Numbered from the stretch's first letter, positions 47,607-60,800 are shown. The stretch: DNA of 64,000 bases from Gongronella butleri (GCA_025201375.1 JAIWZP010000047.1:171106-235105); one strand, 5' to 3'. Numbers and translations are program-made. Notes: generated from the sequence alone by a model not told the origin.

Positions 47607-48509
47607 CTATGCGGAGGTGTTCATGACATTTGTGCATCGTGTGCAGAGGGTGTCGGCTTGAGGTGCGTGATAGTTCCAGCAGCGAGGGCATTTGTGCGCA
47701 TCGGACACGGACGCGCGAATCTCGCACTCATCTACTCATAAAACAAGGAAAAAAGCGCGTCAGATGTGGTCATCCATTGCCATTATGCGGCAAGTCCTTA
47801 CCAAGATCAAGCGTGGCGGTGCGCTGGTAGCTTTCAGATTGCGGTGGTGGCACATCTTGCTTTGCTGCAATGTCCACACGCGCCGTCAGGAACAAAGAAG
47901 CCAGATCCGTGTCTACAGAGAGAAACTATAAGCATGAAAGGCCAAACAATGCCTTCTTTTTTTGTTTTTTACCTTGAAGGCTTTGTAATGACTGGCCCAA
48001 GCGGCTTTCCGAGTCGACGATGATCTGGATGTCGGCTTCTTGGGAAGATCGGATGACCCTGCGAGACAAAAATTTAGTAAAAAAAAAAAAAAAAAGAGGA
48101 TAAATTGAGCGATGCGACTCCTTTTTTTTTTTTTGTCGTCCTTACTTGTCCTGGCGTGCTTGTTCAAGCACCTGATTGACCTCGGTCTTGACTTGCTTGA
48201 GGAGGTGCCATTTGGCTTGGAGTTCGGGTTGATGCCATTGATCTGGCAGTGCTGTGTGCCATCCGACCTTGAAAATAGATGATTCCGGTTTGTGCGTCAT
48301 TTGGCGGTAGTGCTCGTAGATTTCCTCGGCCGTGTGACACGCGACAGGCGCGAGCCATGTGGTGTATACGTGCAGCACGTCCATGAGCACTGTCTGCGCC
48401 ATGCGCCGCGATGGAGCGTCCACATCGTCATTGTACAATCTGTCCTTGATCACATCAAAGTAAAATGCTGACAGCTGTGTTGTGGTGAAGTTTTGAAGGT
48501 GCTGCATCG

Positions 48510-48544
<35 letters not shown>

Positions 48545-51500
48545 AAAAAAAGAAAAGACAAAAAATGCGCAAAATGAGCAATTTGACCTCAATGGCCTAG
48601 AACATGCCCATTCTTACCGCGATTGAAGGCCAAGTCGGCATACGCCTGCTTCATCTCGTCATTGAAAACATACAGGTCATGAAGCATGCATCGATCAATC
48701 TAGAGCAAGAAGAACTTGAGCACATGGGGCGGGAAAATAAGCACAATTGCCCTCTTTTTACCTCGTTAAGATCTTGATAGGCCACCTTTTTTCCGTGGTC
48801 AAAGTCGTGCAGGTTGCCAAGCATGAAGCGTGCCGTGGTGCGGATCTTGCGCATGATCTCCGACATTTGGGCTAGCAAAAAAAAAAAAAAAAAAAAAAAT
48901 TACACATTTGACCCGCAAATCACAGCACAAAAGCATGCGAACATACCAATGATGTTGGGGCCAATGGACACGTCGCGTGTGTACTCGCAATTGGCAACCC
49001 ACATGCGCAGCACGTCGCTGCCATAGGCAGGGTGTTTCTTCTTGTCCTTGCCACCATCGGTGATCAGGCTGGGCTCGATTGTGTTGCCGAGGCTCTTGGA
49101 CATTTTGCGGCCTTGTTCGTCCAGCGCAAACCCGTGTGTCACCAGCGTCGCGTACGGAGTCTGGCCCGTCAGCGCAACTTGGTGCCAAAGTGTACAAAAA
49201 ACGAATAAAATGAGCGATTGATGCATCAAAAATTAAAAATTAAAAATTCCAACGCCTTACTCGATGTCAGCAGCGACGATTGGAACCAGCCGCGATGCTG
49301 GTCGCTGCCTTCCAAGTACATGTCAGCCAATGGCTCGCCATCCGGCCTTTCGCAAGTAAAAAAAACGAAAAAAACGAGAAATGTCAGAAAAAAACGCGGT
49401 TGCCCTGGGGGAGGGGCGTGCCACGCAAGATTGCCAGAGCCATGGTTTTTTTTTTTTTTTTTACCTGTTGACGACGTCCTTTAGCATTGTCCATGACGTG
49501 CCGCTATCGAACCAGACATCCATGGTATCATAGCCACGCTTGTAGGTCTTGCCATTGTCACGATACTCGGGCGCGACAAAGAGATTGTCGTCTTCAGCCT
49601 CCCACCACACATCCGTGGACCCGTGCTTGTCAAAGACATCGATGATATGCTGCACATTGGACTCAGTCAGAAGCGGCTCATTGGTTGCCACGTCATACAG
49701 CGCGGGGATCGGCACGCCCCATGCACGTTGCCGCGAAATGCACCATTCCTTGCGCGACAGCGTGAATTGCTCCAAGCGGCGGAAGGCTATGAAAAAAAAT
49801 TACAAAAAATGTTAAAAATTGAGCCCTTTTTGGAAAAAAAAAAGAGCAACTTACACACTGGTGGCACCATGTTGATGTTGGACAGGGCTTTCACGGCTTG
49901 CTTTTGCAGCTGCTCGACATTGGCAAACCATTGTGCGGTGGCCCTGGTGTGAAAAAAAACAAGACAAATACGAATGAGCGATCGAAACGCGCTCGAAATC
50001 CTCAAAAAGCGCGTTATACCTAAGCATCACGGGCTTTTTTGTGCGCCAATCGTAAGGGTATTTGTGCAGATAGTCTTGCTCCATGACAATGGCATCGGTG
50101 TTGCGCAGCAAATCCAAAATGGCCGTGGTACCTTTACCAAACGCGTCCAATCCCTCCAGACCGAGGCCTGCCACGTCGCTTGTAAAGTGTCCCGTGTCGT
50201 CGACTAAATCATAGAGCAAGCCGATGAAATTCAGTGGGGTGTTTTCCGATTTTTTTTCTTTTTCTTTTTACCAGGACTATAGGGCGCGATGCCGGCTTCC
50301 TTGCAGACCTCATAGTCTTCCATGCCGTGGCCAGGCGCGGTGTGGACCAATCCAGTGCCAGACTCGGACGTGACGTGGTTGCCGCCGAGAATCGGGTTGT
50401 GGATGTGCTGCAAAAGAGGATGCGCGTATTTGCACCCTACAAGATCCGCGCCGCGCACCGTGTCGAGTATTTCAATGGGTGTGCCCCATTCCTCTTGCAG
50501 CTCAGCGACGCGCTCGACAGCAAGAATGTAACGGTGCTCGCCGCACTGCGCCAACGCGTAATCCAGCTCAGGGTGCACGGAAATCGCCTAAAATCAGAAA
50601 AAAAAAAAGGAGAATGAGCAGCCGCACAATGGTATTGACGCCTGTTGCATACCTTGTTTGCAGGCATTGTCCATGGCGTGGTTGTCCAGATAACTGCGTG
50701 GACGGGTTTCGTGCCGTCGGCACCAAGGATGGAGCGCCATTTTGACTCCAACGACGAATTGATCGTGGTCAAAGGCACACGCACGTGAATCGCGCGTGAT
50801 TTGTGGTCTTCCTTGTACTCCAATTCAGATTCAGCAAGTGCAGATCTAATCGTGACGCGTGAATCTCGCTGTGCGACGCGACGCGTCTTTTCTTTTCTTT
50901 TTTTCGTGTTCTTCTCTCTTTTGGGTTACCTTGACGATGGAGACCAATAGACCGGCTTGAGCTGGCGATAGATGTACCCCTTTTCAACCATGTCGTGAAA
51001 GACGCCAAGCTGTCTGATTTCGTAATCCTTATCAAGTGTGCGATAGGGATGATCCCAATCGCCAATGACGCCCCAACTCATGAACGCGGTGCGCTGCTTG
51101 TCCAATTCCTGCAAGGCACGCTCACGCGCCAGGCGCCGGATCGTCGTCGGCGGCAACACTCCGTGTTTTCCCTTGTCCTTCAAAAAAAGAAGAAGAAAAA
51201 AAGCAAAAAAAATCGTGAAAATCGTGCATTTAGACGTGGTTAGCTTGGTCAATGGACTTACGCGCAGGGCCTCGAGAACCTTGATTTCAATCGGGAGACC
51301 GTGGCAGTCCCAGCCCGGGCGGTAGTGGATGCGTCGGCCGTTCATGAGCTGGCTTCGATTGACCATATCCTTTAGAATCTTATTCATGGCGTGACCGCAG
51401 TGCACGCTGCCATTGGCGTAGGGCGGGCCGTCGTGCAACACAAACAGGTCGCGCGACTTGTTCTCCAGCTAAGATCCCTAGCGTTTAGTGCCTGATCTTG

Positions 51501-51783
51501 CTCTATTCTGTCCTTTTTTATTCTTTTTTTGCTTCAAACTCACCTGCCAGGCATACAAGTCCTTTGTGCACCTGTCGCGGAAGAGGTGCTCGCGCTTGGC
51601 GGCATCGGCGCGCAGCGGGAAGGCGGTCTGAGGCAGCTGCAGCGTGTGCGAGTACGGGTTTTTGTTGCTACCACTGGCAGCCTTGGCCATACCACGCATA
51701 GAGCCAAGCATAGGGTGCACGCTCAAAGTAGACAGAGGCAACGCGGATCGTGGTGCACACCGCAGGGATCGAGCCGTGAACAT
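47607..51783 (-). CDS. ISM1: Mitochondrial isoleucyl-tRNA synthetase, 16 exons, 997 aa
   Basis: Class I synthetase that charges tRNA-Ile; the bacterial-type form points to mitochondria. Exons: 51783-51544, 51468-51262, 51177-50930, 50845-50653, 50587-50272, 50203-50020, 49943-49855, 49786-49465, 49346-49261, 49177-48947, 48871-48762, 48699-48618, 48509-48146, 48058-47973, 47912-47802, 47731-47607. The first ~40 residues are Arg/Ser/Ala-rich without acids, a mitochondrial presequence. [15 protein letters not shown] holds the HIGH-type signature (HCGH, ~aa 103). KMSKSLGN is at ~654. [22 protein letters not shown] and the editing-domain [12 protein letters not shown] are present. The C-terminus is a zinc finger, [13 protein letters not shown], as in bacterial enzymes. 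All 15 joins keep phase; total 998 codons. Confidence 0.95.
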
Positions 51784-51992
51784 GGCAGGGGACGTAAACA
51801 ATAAAAAGAGCAAAAAGGCACAAATGCGGCGTGCTGCGTACAAAATAAAAAAAATGCGGGGCTTAAAATGGCGGGGCAGCCCCCTGGTCCCTTGACAGAT
51901 TAATGCCAACGAGCGTGTAAAAAAAAAGTCCCGGTCTACGCGGGCGCGTCTTTTTTTTTTATTTCTTTGATCTACAAAAAATGATGGTTTTG

Positions 51993-54882
51993 CTAATTTG
52001 GCGATGCGGGCTGCTTTTCCTGGCGCTGATGGCGTCGTTGACTAGATTCTTTGAGTAAGAATGAGATCCACGCGTCCGTAAATGACTACAAAACAAAGCA
52101 TTCGGGATGAGATTTCAAGCTTTTCTTGTCTCTTGTCTTTTTCTGGCATTTTACCTCGCGTGGTTCCTCTTCCTTGGTCTGATTCTGGTACCCTGGCGAT
52201 CGTGCGCCATTGGGCTTGGCGCGGATGAGGCCGACTTGCTCCTTTTGTTCTTCATTCATCTGTAGAACGTTGGCAATGATGGACAAAATGTCGAAGCGCT
52301 TGCGATCGCCGCGTGGCGCATTGAAAAAGCCCACCACCAGGTTGGTGACAAGCTGTCTGTCCACATTGTTCTCGCTCGTCTCCTCTTTGAGCCGGCGCAT
52401 TGCTTCTACAAGATGCTCATTCAAGATGATAGCTAAAATAATAAAAAAAAATGAGCAATGCGTCTTTTTTTTTTTTTTTTTTTTAGCTCACCTTCATGCC
52501 GCAGTTTGCCGATAAGCAAGGTCTTTTCCTTGATCTCTTGCTCATACTGCTGCGTCTTGGCCATGTCCTGTTGGAATTGATCCAATTTGGTCTAAAAAAA
52601 GCAAGAATGAGCATAAACCACAACAATTTGAGTGTCAAAACCATACCTCTGCTATCCTGGCTCGCTCTTCGTATTCTGCCCACGACTTTTTGGCAAGGTC
52701 CAATTGCCTCTCCATGTGTTCGACAGCCGCCTGCACCTCGGCGTCTTTGCCTATCCATTGGAAAACGAGATGGAAATGAGTTTTTTTTTTCCATTTTTTC
52801 CATTTTTTCCATTTTTTCCATTTTTTTATTACCTGCTTGGAATTCCTCCAAGACCGACTGCAGATTGAGAAGGCTAGCGCGTTCCGAGGCGCTTGATTCC
52901 ATGTCGATTTCCATCTGCTTCTTGCAGCGAGTGAGTTCTGCGAGCGTGGCCTCGTATTCTTGCTGGATTTGATGTGATCGTGCGTCGAGATCCATTGCGT
53001 GCATTTCCAGCTCGTCTCGCTCGCCTTGGAGGGTTTCTACGCGTCGCTGCAGCTGTGTGAGGTGCTTCTCGTTGGTGTCGAGTTGCTGGGCCGCGGCTTG
53101 CTCGCGTGCGACGAGAGTCGCGCGCATTTCGTCGACATTTGCCTTGGCTTGCTCGAGTTCCGTGGTCAATTCGGCGACGCGGTGGCGCAGCTGCTTGTCC
53201 TGCTCAAGACGCGGTGCGAGCGTGTCTTTGAGGTGGCCAATGCGGTCGAGCAGCGCCTGATGCTCGCGTTGTAAGCGCTCCACGTGTTCTTGCGCGGCAA
53301 CACGCTCCGCATCCGCCGACGCGTATTTGGATTGCTCTTCTTCCACTTGCTTTTCCAGTTGTTGCACTTTGTCTTCTAATTGCTGCAATTGGGCCGCGTG
53401 CTGTGTCGCCAATTCACCGTCATCCGTCATTTGAGCACATTTTTCTTCTAGAGCGCTGGTTTTCGCCTCGGCCGCCGACAATTTCGCGTGCAATTCGTCG
53501 CGGTCACGTGACATGGACTCGTGCTGCGCATGAAGCTCATCCAATTGCTGCAAAAGCTGATGATTGCGTTCTTGAGCCTCGGCAGCGTCGCGTTCCTTGT
53601 CCTCCAGCGCAACCTTGGCATCGTGCACCTCCAATTCAAGCGCATGCTTGGCATTGCGCAACGCCTGCTCGTGCTGTGCGGTCAATTCGTCCAATTGCTG
53701 CTGTAGTCCGGCCACTTCGTCTTTGCTGTCCTCCTGTTGCTGTTCAATTGTCGCCTTTTCGTCCTGCACCTCGTTGACCGTCATTTGCAACTGGGTCACC
53801 TGGCGCTTCAATTCTAAAAAAAAAAAAATGAAAAAAAAACGAAAAACTGCGTCAATGGCCAAAAATCATAAAAAAGTCGAAAAAAATGAGCACATACCCT
53901 TGATTTCGTCGTGGTGATCATCCTGGGGAGCAGCGGCTGGTTGCGAGGCATTGGCTTGGAGCATGGTGCGCAGGTCCTCTAGGGCACCCAAGAGCTGCGG
54001 CGGATACAACGACGCATCAACCACATAATCGTCGACATTGCTCATCAACCCTTGAAGCGTTTGCTCCAATGACACGTAGGCTGTCGCGTCCGAGGCGTCG
54101 CTTGCGGATGAGCCATTCAAAGCCGCTGGTGCCGGTGCTGGTTGCTCTAAAAAAGTAGAAAAATAGAAAAACATCAGGTATTTTGTCCTTTTTCTCGATC
54201 CCATTTTTCAAAATGAAAAGCTCCATTGTTCAATGGGCTCGTAGACACGATTTTCCACATGATTCCCAAACCATTCGGCTTGGTCAATTGACTCTCCATC
54301 CATTTCAATGTATTTTTACCTTTTAATTGCTGCTCCAATTGGGTGACCTGTGAGCGCAGGGCTTGGATGGTGGTATCTTCAAAAGAAAAAGAATGAATTG
54401 GGCATTGAGCTCAATGAGGGTCGATTTTGTACCTTGTTCATTTGCCTTTGAGGCAAGTTTTGCAGTGACACTGTGGACATAGCGCTGAACTTGGTCCATG
54501 TCGGCCGGATTGGGTGCATTTTGTTGGGCGTCGTGCAGGGACAGATCGCGTATCATGGCCTCGAGGGACGCCTGATGGGACGTTTGCTGCTGCTCGAGCT
54601 GTTGTTGGAGTTCTTTTAGGCGCGAGTCGTCAACAGACGGCTGCTGCTGCTGCTGAGCGTGAAGTTTGGCATTTTCCGTGGCCAGAGCCTTGAGATGGGT
54701 GCCTGCTTGTGTGAGCTTTTGCTGAAGAGCCTGGACTTGCGCGTGTTGCTGCTGCAGCTGCAGCTTCCACTGCCCTTCTCGGTGCTCGTATGCCTCTAGT
54801 CGCGTGCGAAGCGTTTGCACTGCCAATAAAATCTGTCAGATACACAATGGATGTAAAAAAGAACCTTACCATCCGCTGACAT
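51993..54882 (-). CDS. RUD3: Rud3/GMAP-210-type golgin with GRAB domain, 9 exons, 753 aa
   Basis: Long coiled-coil tether of the cis-Golgi that binds Arf1 through its C-terminal region. Exons: 54882-54870, 54819-54433, 54376-54320, 54146-53898, 53813-52833, 52750-52647, 52591-52492, 52432-52155, 52085-51993. Nearly the whole protein is coiled coil (Q/E/L-rich), broken by an A/P/D-rich linker (EQPAPAPAALNGSSASDASD) around residues 155-200. The C-terminal block NNVDRQLVTNLVVGFFNAPR, GDRKRFDILSIIANVLQMNE and EQKEQVGL matches the GRIP-related Arf-binding (GRAB) domain of Rud3 and GMAP-210. The last exon adds SFTDAWISFLLKE and a basic tail. The first exon codes only MSAD plus one base; it is supported by phase and by the leader position. 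Confidence 0.88.
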
Positions 54883-55133
54883 GGCCTATCTATGGTGAGA
54901 AAAAGAACAAACAACGAAGAAAAAGAAAGAAAAAAAAAGAAAACGACAAAAAAAAGAGAGAGAGGGGTAACAAAAGGGGGAAAGGCCGAGAATGGCGGAG
55001 ATTCAAATGCATTGCAAGTGCTCTGCGCACGTAAAAAAAAAAAAAAAAAAAAAACCAATCATCTGTGAAAAATGAAAAAAAAGGATGCCTCATTTTTGAA
55101 TTTTTTATTTTTATTTTTTTCATTCTCTTCACT

Positions 55134-56466
55134 CTATCGGCGCGATCGACTAGAATAAGGATGCGACGATGCATGGCGGCTGCTGCTGCTGCGAGGCGCG
55201 GACGATGACGGGCGGTCGCGATCACGGTCGCGGTCGCGATATTCTCGGTCACGATCGCCGCGATCGCGCTCACGATCTCTATCGCGGTCGCGACCAGCGG
55301 GGCCGCCGCCTGGAGGTGGTGGCATGCCCATCATTGGGTTCATCATGCCCATGGGAGGCATGCCCATGGGTGGTGGCGGCATGGACCCGTCCATCATTGG
55401 CGCAGGCGGCATCATCATCCCCATGTTCTTCATAATCTCGCCCATATCAATGTTGCCCAGAAAGTCTTGCATGTCAAATGGCTATAGAAAAAGGAATTGA
55501 CGCGGTGAGATGCGGAATGGACGCGATGGGACGTACAAAAACTACGATTTGGACGCGTCGCGTCCCGTAATCTCCTTTTTCTTTTTTTTCCTCCATTTTT
55601 TTCACTTTTTCCCTACCTTGTCACGCATATTCTTTTGCTTTGCGCAATAGGCGCGCCAGGTGATCTCGTTGAAGCCATAATTGAAATAATCGGTAATGTC
55701 GGAGCCAGGTTTGCGCCAGGGTTTGTCCTCAAAGTCGGTATCAAGGTCGACCTCCGTGATGGGCTGGCCATTGTACTCGCCGACGGCCTCCAAGTCGATC
55801 TTCATTGGCTTTGACGACGACGATGCAGCGGCTGTACTGCCGGTGGTGCCTGTTTCGCCGCCATCGCCTGATTTTTCCTTGTCGTCGGCCGCCTGACTGC
55901 TCGCGCCCTCGCCGTCCTGTGTCGCACTCTTGACTTGTGAAGAGGATGCCCTGTAAACACCAATTGGACACGCGTAAATCATCGGATGTTGGCTAACTTC
56001 GCTCTTGTTTCTTACCCATCCTCTGTGGTATCTTGTTTTTGCTCATCCTGGCTTTCGTCGCCCTCTAGAATGATGTCAAAGTCGTCGTCGCTGTCTTCCT
56101 CGTCCTCATCCATCGCTTGCGCCGCCTCGTCTTCCTTCTTGGGCTCCCTAAAAAATAAGAAAATCGACAAAACACGTCAATTTTGTGCTTCCTCTTTCTC
56201 TTTTTCGCTTTCTTTCTCCAATTTTTGTGTGGGGCCCATACTCAAAGTCGTCGCCTTCATAGAGCTTCTCGTCGTCTTCGTCATCGTCGATCACTTTGTA
56301 AAAAAAAAAATCCAGGTGGTGAGCCAAGATCAAGCGTCTTTTGCGCATTTTTCCGCTTACGTTTCTTGGTGGCGGGCTTGGACGTTGTGCCATAGCCTTG
56401 ATCATCGTCTCCATACAAAAAGTCATCGACGTCGTCTTCATCCATGGGCTGGTTACGGTCACTCAT
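55134..56466 (-). CDS. FIP1: Fip1, pre-mRNA 3'-end processing factor, 5 exons, 323 aa
   Basis: Subunit of the cleavage and polyadenylation factor that tethers poly(A) polymerase. Exons: 56466-56361, 56293-56242, 56147-56016, 55950-55617, 55481-55134. The N-terminus is acidic ([19 protein letters not shown]), continuing into long D/E-rich stretches. The Fip1 motif is complete: [20 protein letters not shown], then [20 protein letters not shown]. Next comes a P/M/G-rich part ([15 protein letters not shown]) and a C-terminal RD/RE repeat followed by S/R-rich residues, as in the animal FIP1L1 form; yeast Fip1 lacks this RD tail. All joins keep phase. Confidence 0.93.
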
Positions 56467-57851
56467 GGTATCAAAAAGGCAAAAAAGAAAGAAAAAGGTG
56501 AAAAGGACACAAACCCAAGCGTGGCAATCGTCGCCGCCATTTCGCTTTTTTTTTTTCAAAAAGAGCGGGGGTTGAAATCAGCCCGCCTCTGGCACCATTG
56601 GACCGGACCGCCGCTGCATTGACAACGAAAAAAGCTGCATTGGCTGCCCGTAGTCGGCCTTTTTGGCCGTTTTGGATGTCAAGACAAAGCGCCAATGCCT
56701 TGAAGAGACATTGTCAACGGCGCGTGATGACCATGGCACATCGCCACTCTCAGACGCAAGCGCGTGACGCAAGCACGCGCCTCACGGCACGAAAAAAAAA
56801 AAAAAAAAAAAAAAAAAAGCGGCGCGCGGCGCCACGCCCAGTGTCACCTCGCCAGACAAACGCAAAACTCGTGACACTGTGCCATTTCTACAGATCGATG
56901 AAAAAAAAGGGGGGGGAGAATAAAAACACCCAGAGACACAATGAGACAAAAAATAGGCGCCATTGGGTCGACAGCTCACTAATTGTCTTGCAGAGCGAAA
57001 AAGCGTGTGCTACCCAGACTGTGGTTTGCTGACCGACTTTTTTTTTTAGAAGGGTCACGTCGTTGAAAAAAAAAAATGAGCCCGACGACGCGTCGACCCG
57101 GCCAATCGGCCAATCGGGCCAATTTGTCGCCTGGCAAGTGCCTGCAATGACAAACGACAGCACGTGTCGGCGCCAGCAACTGCTGCGCGCGGTCCTGATC
57201 CGACCTTTTTTTTTTTTTTTTTCCCTCGCTTTGAGACAAACGTTTTTCGCCAGCTTGTCGTGCTACAAACAAACAAACCTTAATCTTTTTTTTTCGCGCC
57301 ATGATCACCCTGACACACGCAAACGAGGATCGCTCGCACGCAGCCAAGAAAAAAGAGAAACAGACAAAAGGAGAGATAACACATGCAGCCGCGCGGGCCG
57401 GCGCGAGCAGCATAAAACCATAAAAAAAAAAGAAGCAAAAAAAAAAAAAAGCGTTGTTTTCATCGCTGCCCATTTTGTTCATTGAAAAAAGCCCATTTGG
57501 ACCGATGTTTGCTTTCAATCTGGCCAGAAATGGAGCGCCCATGCAAGGCGCACCAAGCATCTGATGGACAAAAACCCACCTAATCGGCTCACGTGGCCCT
57601 GGCAGAAACAAGGGCAAGGAACGGGGGCTTCCTGTCGCCGTTACACACGAGACCTGCTGCTAGAAAAAAAAAAAAAAAAAAAACGAAAAAAGAACAATCA
57701 TCCCGTCGGCCTCCCCCCCTTCCCCTTTCTCTCTCTTTTGCATCTTGTTTCTCGTTTTGCATTCTTTTTTTTTTCTTTCATTTTACGCCTTTTGACGGCC
57801 AATTCATCTACCCCGCGCCTTTTCCCCCACTTTTCTTTCATCCTTTGCACG
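56467..57851. other. Divergent intergenic region, no gene recognised
   Basis: Lies between the Fip1 start (-) and the BTB gene start (+), so it should hold both promoters. It contains A- and T-runs and GC-rich palindrome-like GCGGCGCGCGGCGCC at 56818-56832. No ORF shows a domain. Confidence 0.5.
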
Positions 57852-59147
57852 ATGACGGCAACGGGCGCTTCCTTTTTCGATTCCTATATACCCACAAAAG
57901 AGACCGCGCCGCCCTTTGCACAGCAATTCTCGCAAGAGTCGAATTCCTCGAGCACATCCGGCCTTTTTGACCAGACACATGATAGCTACTCCACAGATAC
58001 GCCCATCCCAAATGATCGGCTCAAGACGCAATACTCTGTCTATGATGGTAAAAAAAAAAAAGGAGGGGCAGGCAAGCATTTCCAGTTGGCCCCCTGTCGA
58101 TTGCCCGGCATGGAAAGTCGATGGCTGATTTTTTTTTCTTTTTTGTTGGGTGGTGACGCGCAGAATTCTTGCCCGAGTGGCAAATGCTCAGTGAATCGTA
58201 TCGCAAGCAGAAACAAAGTAAAAAAAAAAAATAAACACGAATTGACCGCTCAAACGAGCCATTACTTGACATTAATTGATCCTTTTCTAGATTTGCATGA
58301 ACACATCCTCCACCAATTGACACGGCTACATTCGCTGGAGGACCAATTCGACAAGATGAGTGCCGATTTCCATCGGCGCGTCGAGGATTCATACAATTAT
58401 ATCACGGACGGCCTCGTCGACTGGCAAAACAAGCTGGAAAAAGAAAAGAAATCACTTGACACGGAAAAAGAAACCATGAGACGTGAGTCAATCCCCATTT
58501 TCTCGCGCACTTGCACGTCGCAGTACTCATTCTATTCTTTGTTCGGGTCTAGATCTGCGCAAAAGCCAAGATGAAAAGGTAAAATCCGTGATTTGTGCGC
58601 ATGATGCGCGCGTTTGAACGTCGTCACTGATAATTGTGTGCATGTATCCATAGATCAAGCTCAATGTCGGCGGGCAAATCTTTGAAACATCCATGACGAC
58701 ACTGCAACGCGACCCGAATTCGACGCTGGCAGCCATGTTTAATGGACGGCATGACCTCGTGCAGGACGACGAGGACGGATCCTACTTTATCGACCGCGAT
58801 GGCACCTATTTCCGTCTCGTTCTAAACTATTTGCGCGACTTGCGCATCCCACCAAGCATCAGAAACGACCCAAAGATGTAAAAATAAAAAATAAAAAAAA
58901 AAAGAAAGAAAGAAAAAAAAAAAAGGGAAAAAAAATAGCGCAAACAACTCATTCTCATGCCATTGACCTTGATAGCATGGACGAGCTCAAGCAAGAGGCC
59001 GAATTTTACCACATCACAGGTACGTACGCCGCTGATGCACAATCAAAAAATGAGGAAGATCCGCGCTCACCGCTGGTTTTTTTTTCCTCTTTTACAGGAT
59101 TGCTCAAGCTCAGCATGGCTGATGACACCACCAAGCTATTCCCCTAA
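57852..59147 (+). CDS. KCTD-like BTB (T1) domain protein with coiled coil, 7 exons, 261 aa
   Basis: Exons: 57852-58047, 58164-58217, 58291-58482, 58553-58578, 58654-58877, 58976-59019, 59098-59147 (262 codons). The N-terminal ~80 residues are low-complexity and rich in S, T and Q. Then follows a coiled-coil stretch (NLHEHILHQLTRLHSLEDQF to KLEKEKKSLDTEKETMR), and from about residue 157 a T1-type BTB domain: IKLNVGGQIFETSMTTLQRD, DGSYFIDRDGTYFRLVLNYL, RDLRIPPS and EELKQEAEF-like DELKQEAEFYHITGLLKL. It ends DDTTKLFP. KCTD proteins often act as cullin-3 adaptors or oligomeric scaffolds; which applies here is unknown. A poly(A) signal lies at 59273-59278. Confidence 0.85.
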
Positions 59148-59272
59148 TTTATACAACATTGGCCGTCATCATTCCCTCCATCTTTCAAACCTGACACCGC
59201 GGCTCGGACGCGTCGCCATTCGTCAAAATGCGCTCAAACATGCGTCACGCTCAAAATGCCGCGCCTCTCTCC

Positions 59273-59278
59273 AATAAA
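59273..59278 (+). promoter_or_regulatory. Polyadenylation signal AATAAA of the BTB gene
   Basis: AATAAA about 125 bases after the stop codon, in the 262-base gap shared with the convergent Spc3 gene. Confidence 0.45.
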
Positions 59279-59409
59279 AAGAGCTACATCACCTTGTATT
59301 TTTTTATCATCGTGAGTGTGGTGTTCGTTCCTATCAAGTGGTATGACAAGATGCTGGCGGTGGCAAGGGGGAAGCGTGGAGGGGAATGTTTTTTTTTCGC
59401 GCGAATTTG

Positions 59410-60326
59410 CTACGACGCAGCTTCGGGAGGCGAAAGCACAAAGGTGTCCATGGGTTGCGGGATATGGCCTTGCTGCAGCATGCCGACGTACGGCGTCACG
59501 TCCCAGTGTAGCGTGAAATTAGCGAGCTCGCCACTAAATCAAGAGGAAAAAAAAAAAAGCCATGAGGAGGCATTGCGAAGCGCACAATCAAAAACATACC
59601 TCCACTTGCGATTGACATCGATCAACGCGTATTTGTTGGGCGTGCTGCGCAGTTTCAAGCGCGCATTGTTCTTCTTGGTAATGATGCGATCCCACACCAC
59701 AATCTTGTTGTCATTCTACCACAAGAAAAAAAAAAAGCGAAAAAAGCGCGTCAGCCTGCGCCCCTTGGCTTTTTAACGCGATCTTTACGTGGGTGTCACT
59801 GGCATACTCCGCCACGAGCGTCACAAAGATCTGCTTGGTGTTCCAATTGAACATGGGCCTGAAATCTTTTGTATTTTTGGGGGGAAAAGGGGTCAATCAT
59901 GGCGTCAGACACCCGTCGAAATGCATACCGGCATCGAGATCGAAATTTAACCTGGCGAATTGGCTCTTGGAATTGCGATAATCGTACTGCTCGGGGCCGT
60001 AGCGTCGCGCCACTCTGTTAAATAAAGAAAAAAACGCGTAAATAGTCACAAAAAAAGCCAAACGAGACAAAAGCCAGCAAAACGTACACACGGAAACTCT
60101 TGGGATTGACATGGAAAGTGGCTGCATCGGGGTATCCATAGCCCGAGATATACGACAGCACAGAGATGAACCCAAACACTGTCGCCAAACACGACAAAAA
60201 GAAGGAAAAGCCAATCTACAGCGGCAAAAGAAGAACAAGAACGTGTCAACGATCAGCGCGCTAGTGCAAAGACGCAAAAAAAAAATTGATAATTCGTACG
60301 TTGGCTCGTGTTTGCAAGTTGAACAT
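59410..60326 (-). CDS. SPC3: Signal peptidase complex subunit Spc3 (SPCS3), 6 exons, 185 aa
   Basis: ER-membrane subunit needed for signal-peptide cleavage. Exons: 60326-60300, 60215-60088, 60014-59929, 59865-59789, 59715-59600, 59533-59410 (186 codons). MFNLQTRAN is followed by one membrane anchor (IGFSFFLSCLATVFGFISVL). The luminal part has the family motifs FARLNFDLDADFRPMFNWNT, KQIFVTLVAEYASDTH, NDNKIVVWDRII, NKYALIDVNRKW and ANFTLHWDVTPYVGML. Length matches the animal protein (180 aa). The donor of exon 2 was placed at CGTGT|GTACG because this gives FRVVARRYGPEQ in phase. It is convergent with the BTB gene. Confidence 0.93.
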
Positions 60327-60800
60327 GGAGGTTGCAAAGAAAAGAAGAAAAGAGAAGAAAAGAAAAAAAAGGAGAAAGGTGGACGTGGCCGACTTGCCGA
60401 TCAACCTCGTCGTGAACATGCAACCGAATTTCATTGGCCGACAGCGCGCCTCATCATCCCACCGCGAGCCGGCGCGCTGCACTTTTTCCATCCGCAAAAC
60501 CTACAAAATCCTTTCTGTCGAAGAAGAAAAAAAAAAAAAAAACACCCTCGTTTGCAACTAATTTGCCCCCCCCCCAATGCCACGGTCTTCATTGAGCGCT
60601 CCAAGGAACACATCCTTGCAAACATACCTCTCTCATTTTACTCCAGGGATTTCAAGAAATTGATCAAGTAATTTCGTTTTTGCTCCTTTTCCCCCTCTTT
60701 TCTCACATCATTCTTGCATCTTTTTCTTTTTTTTTCTCTTTTACTCTCTGCCTCATAGGTCAATTCTACTAAAAAGAATTTCGCAAGCAATCGACGGATG
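60327..60800 (+). other. Weak coding signal upstream of Spc3, unassigned
   Basis: Frames here read CTFSIRKTYKILSVEE and, after an A-run, LICPPPNATVFIERSKEHIL and ANIPLSFYSRDFKKLIK, followed by a possible GTAATT donor at 60669. The second part faintly recalls the heat-shock-factor DNA-binding domain order, but I cannot find consistent splice sites joining the pieces. It may be a gene remnant or coincidence. Confidence 0.2.
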
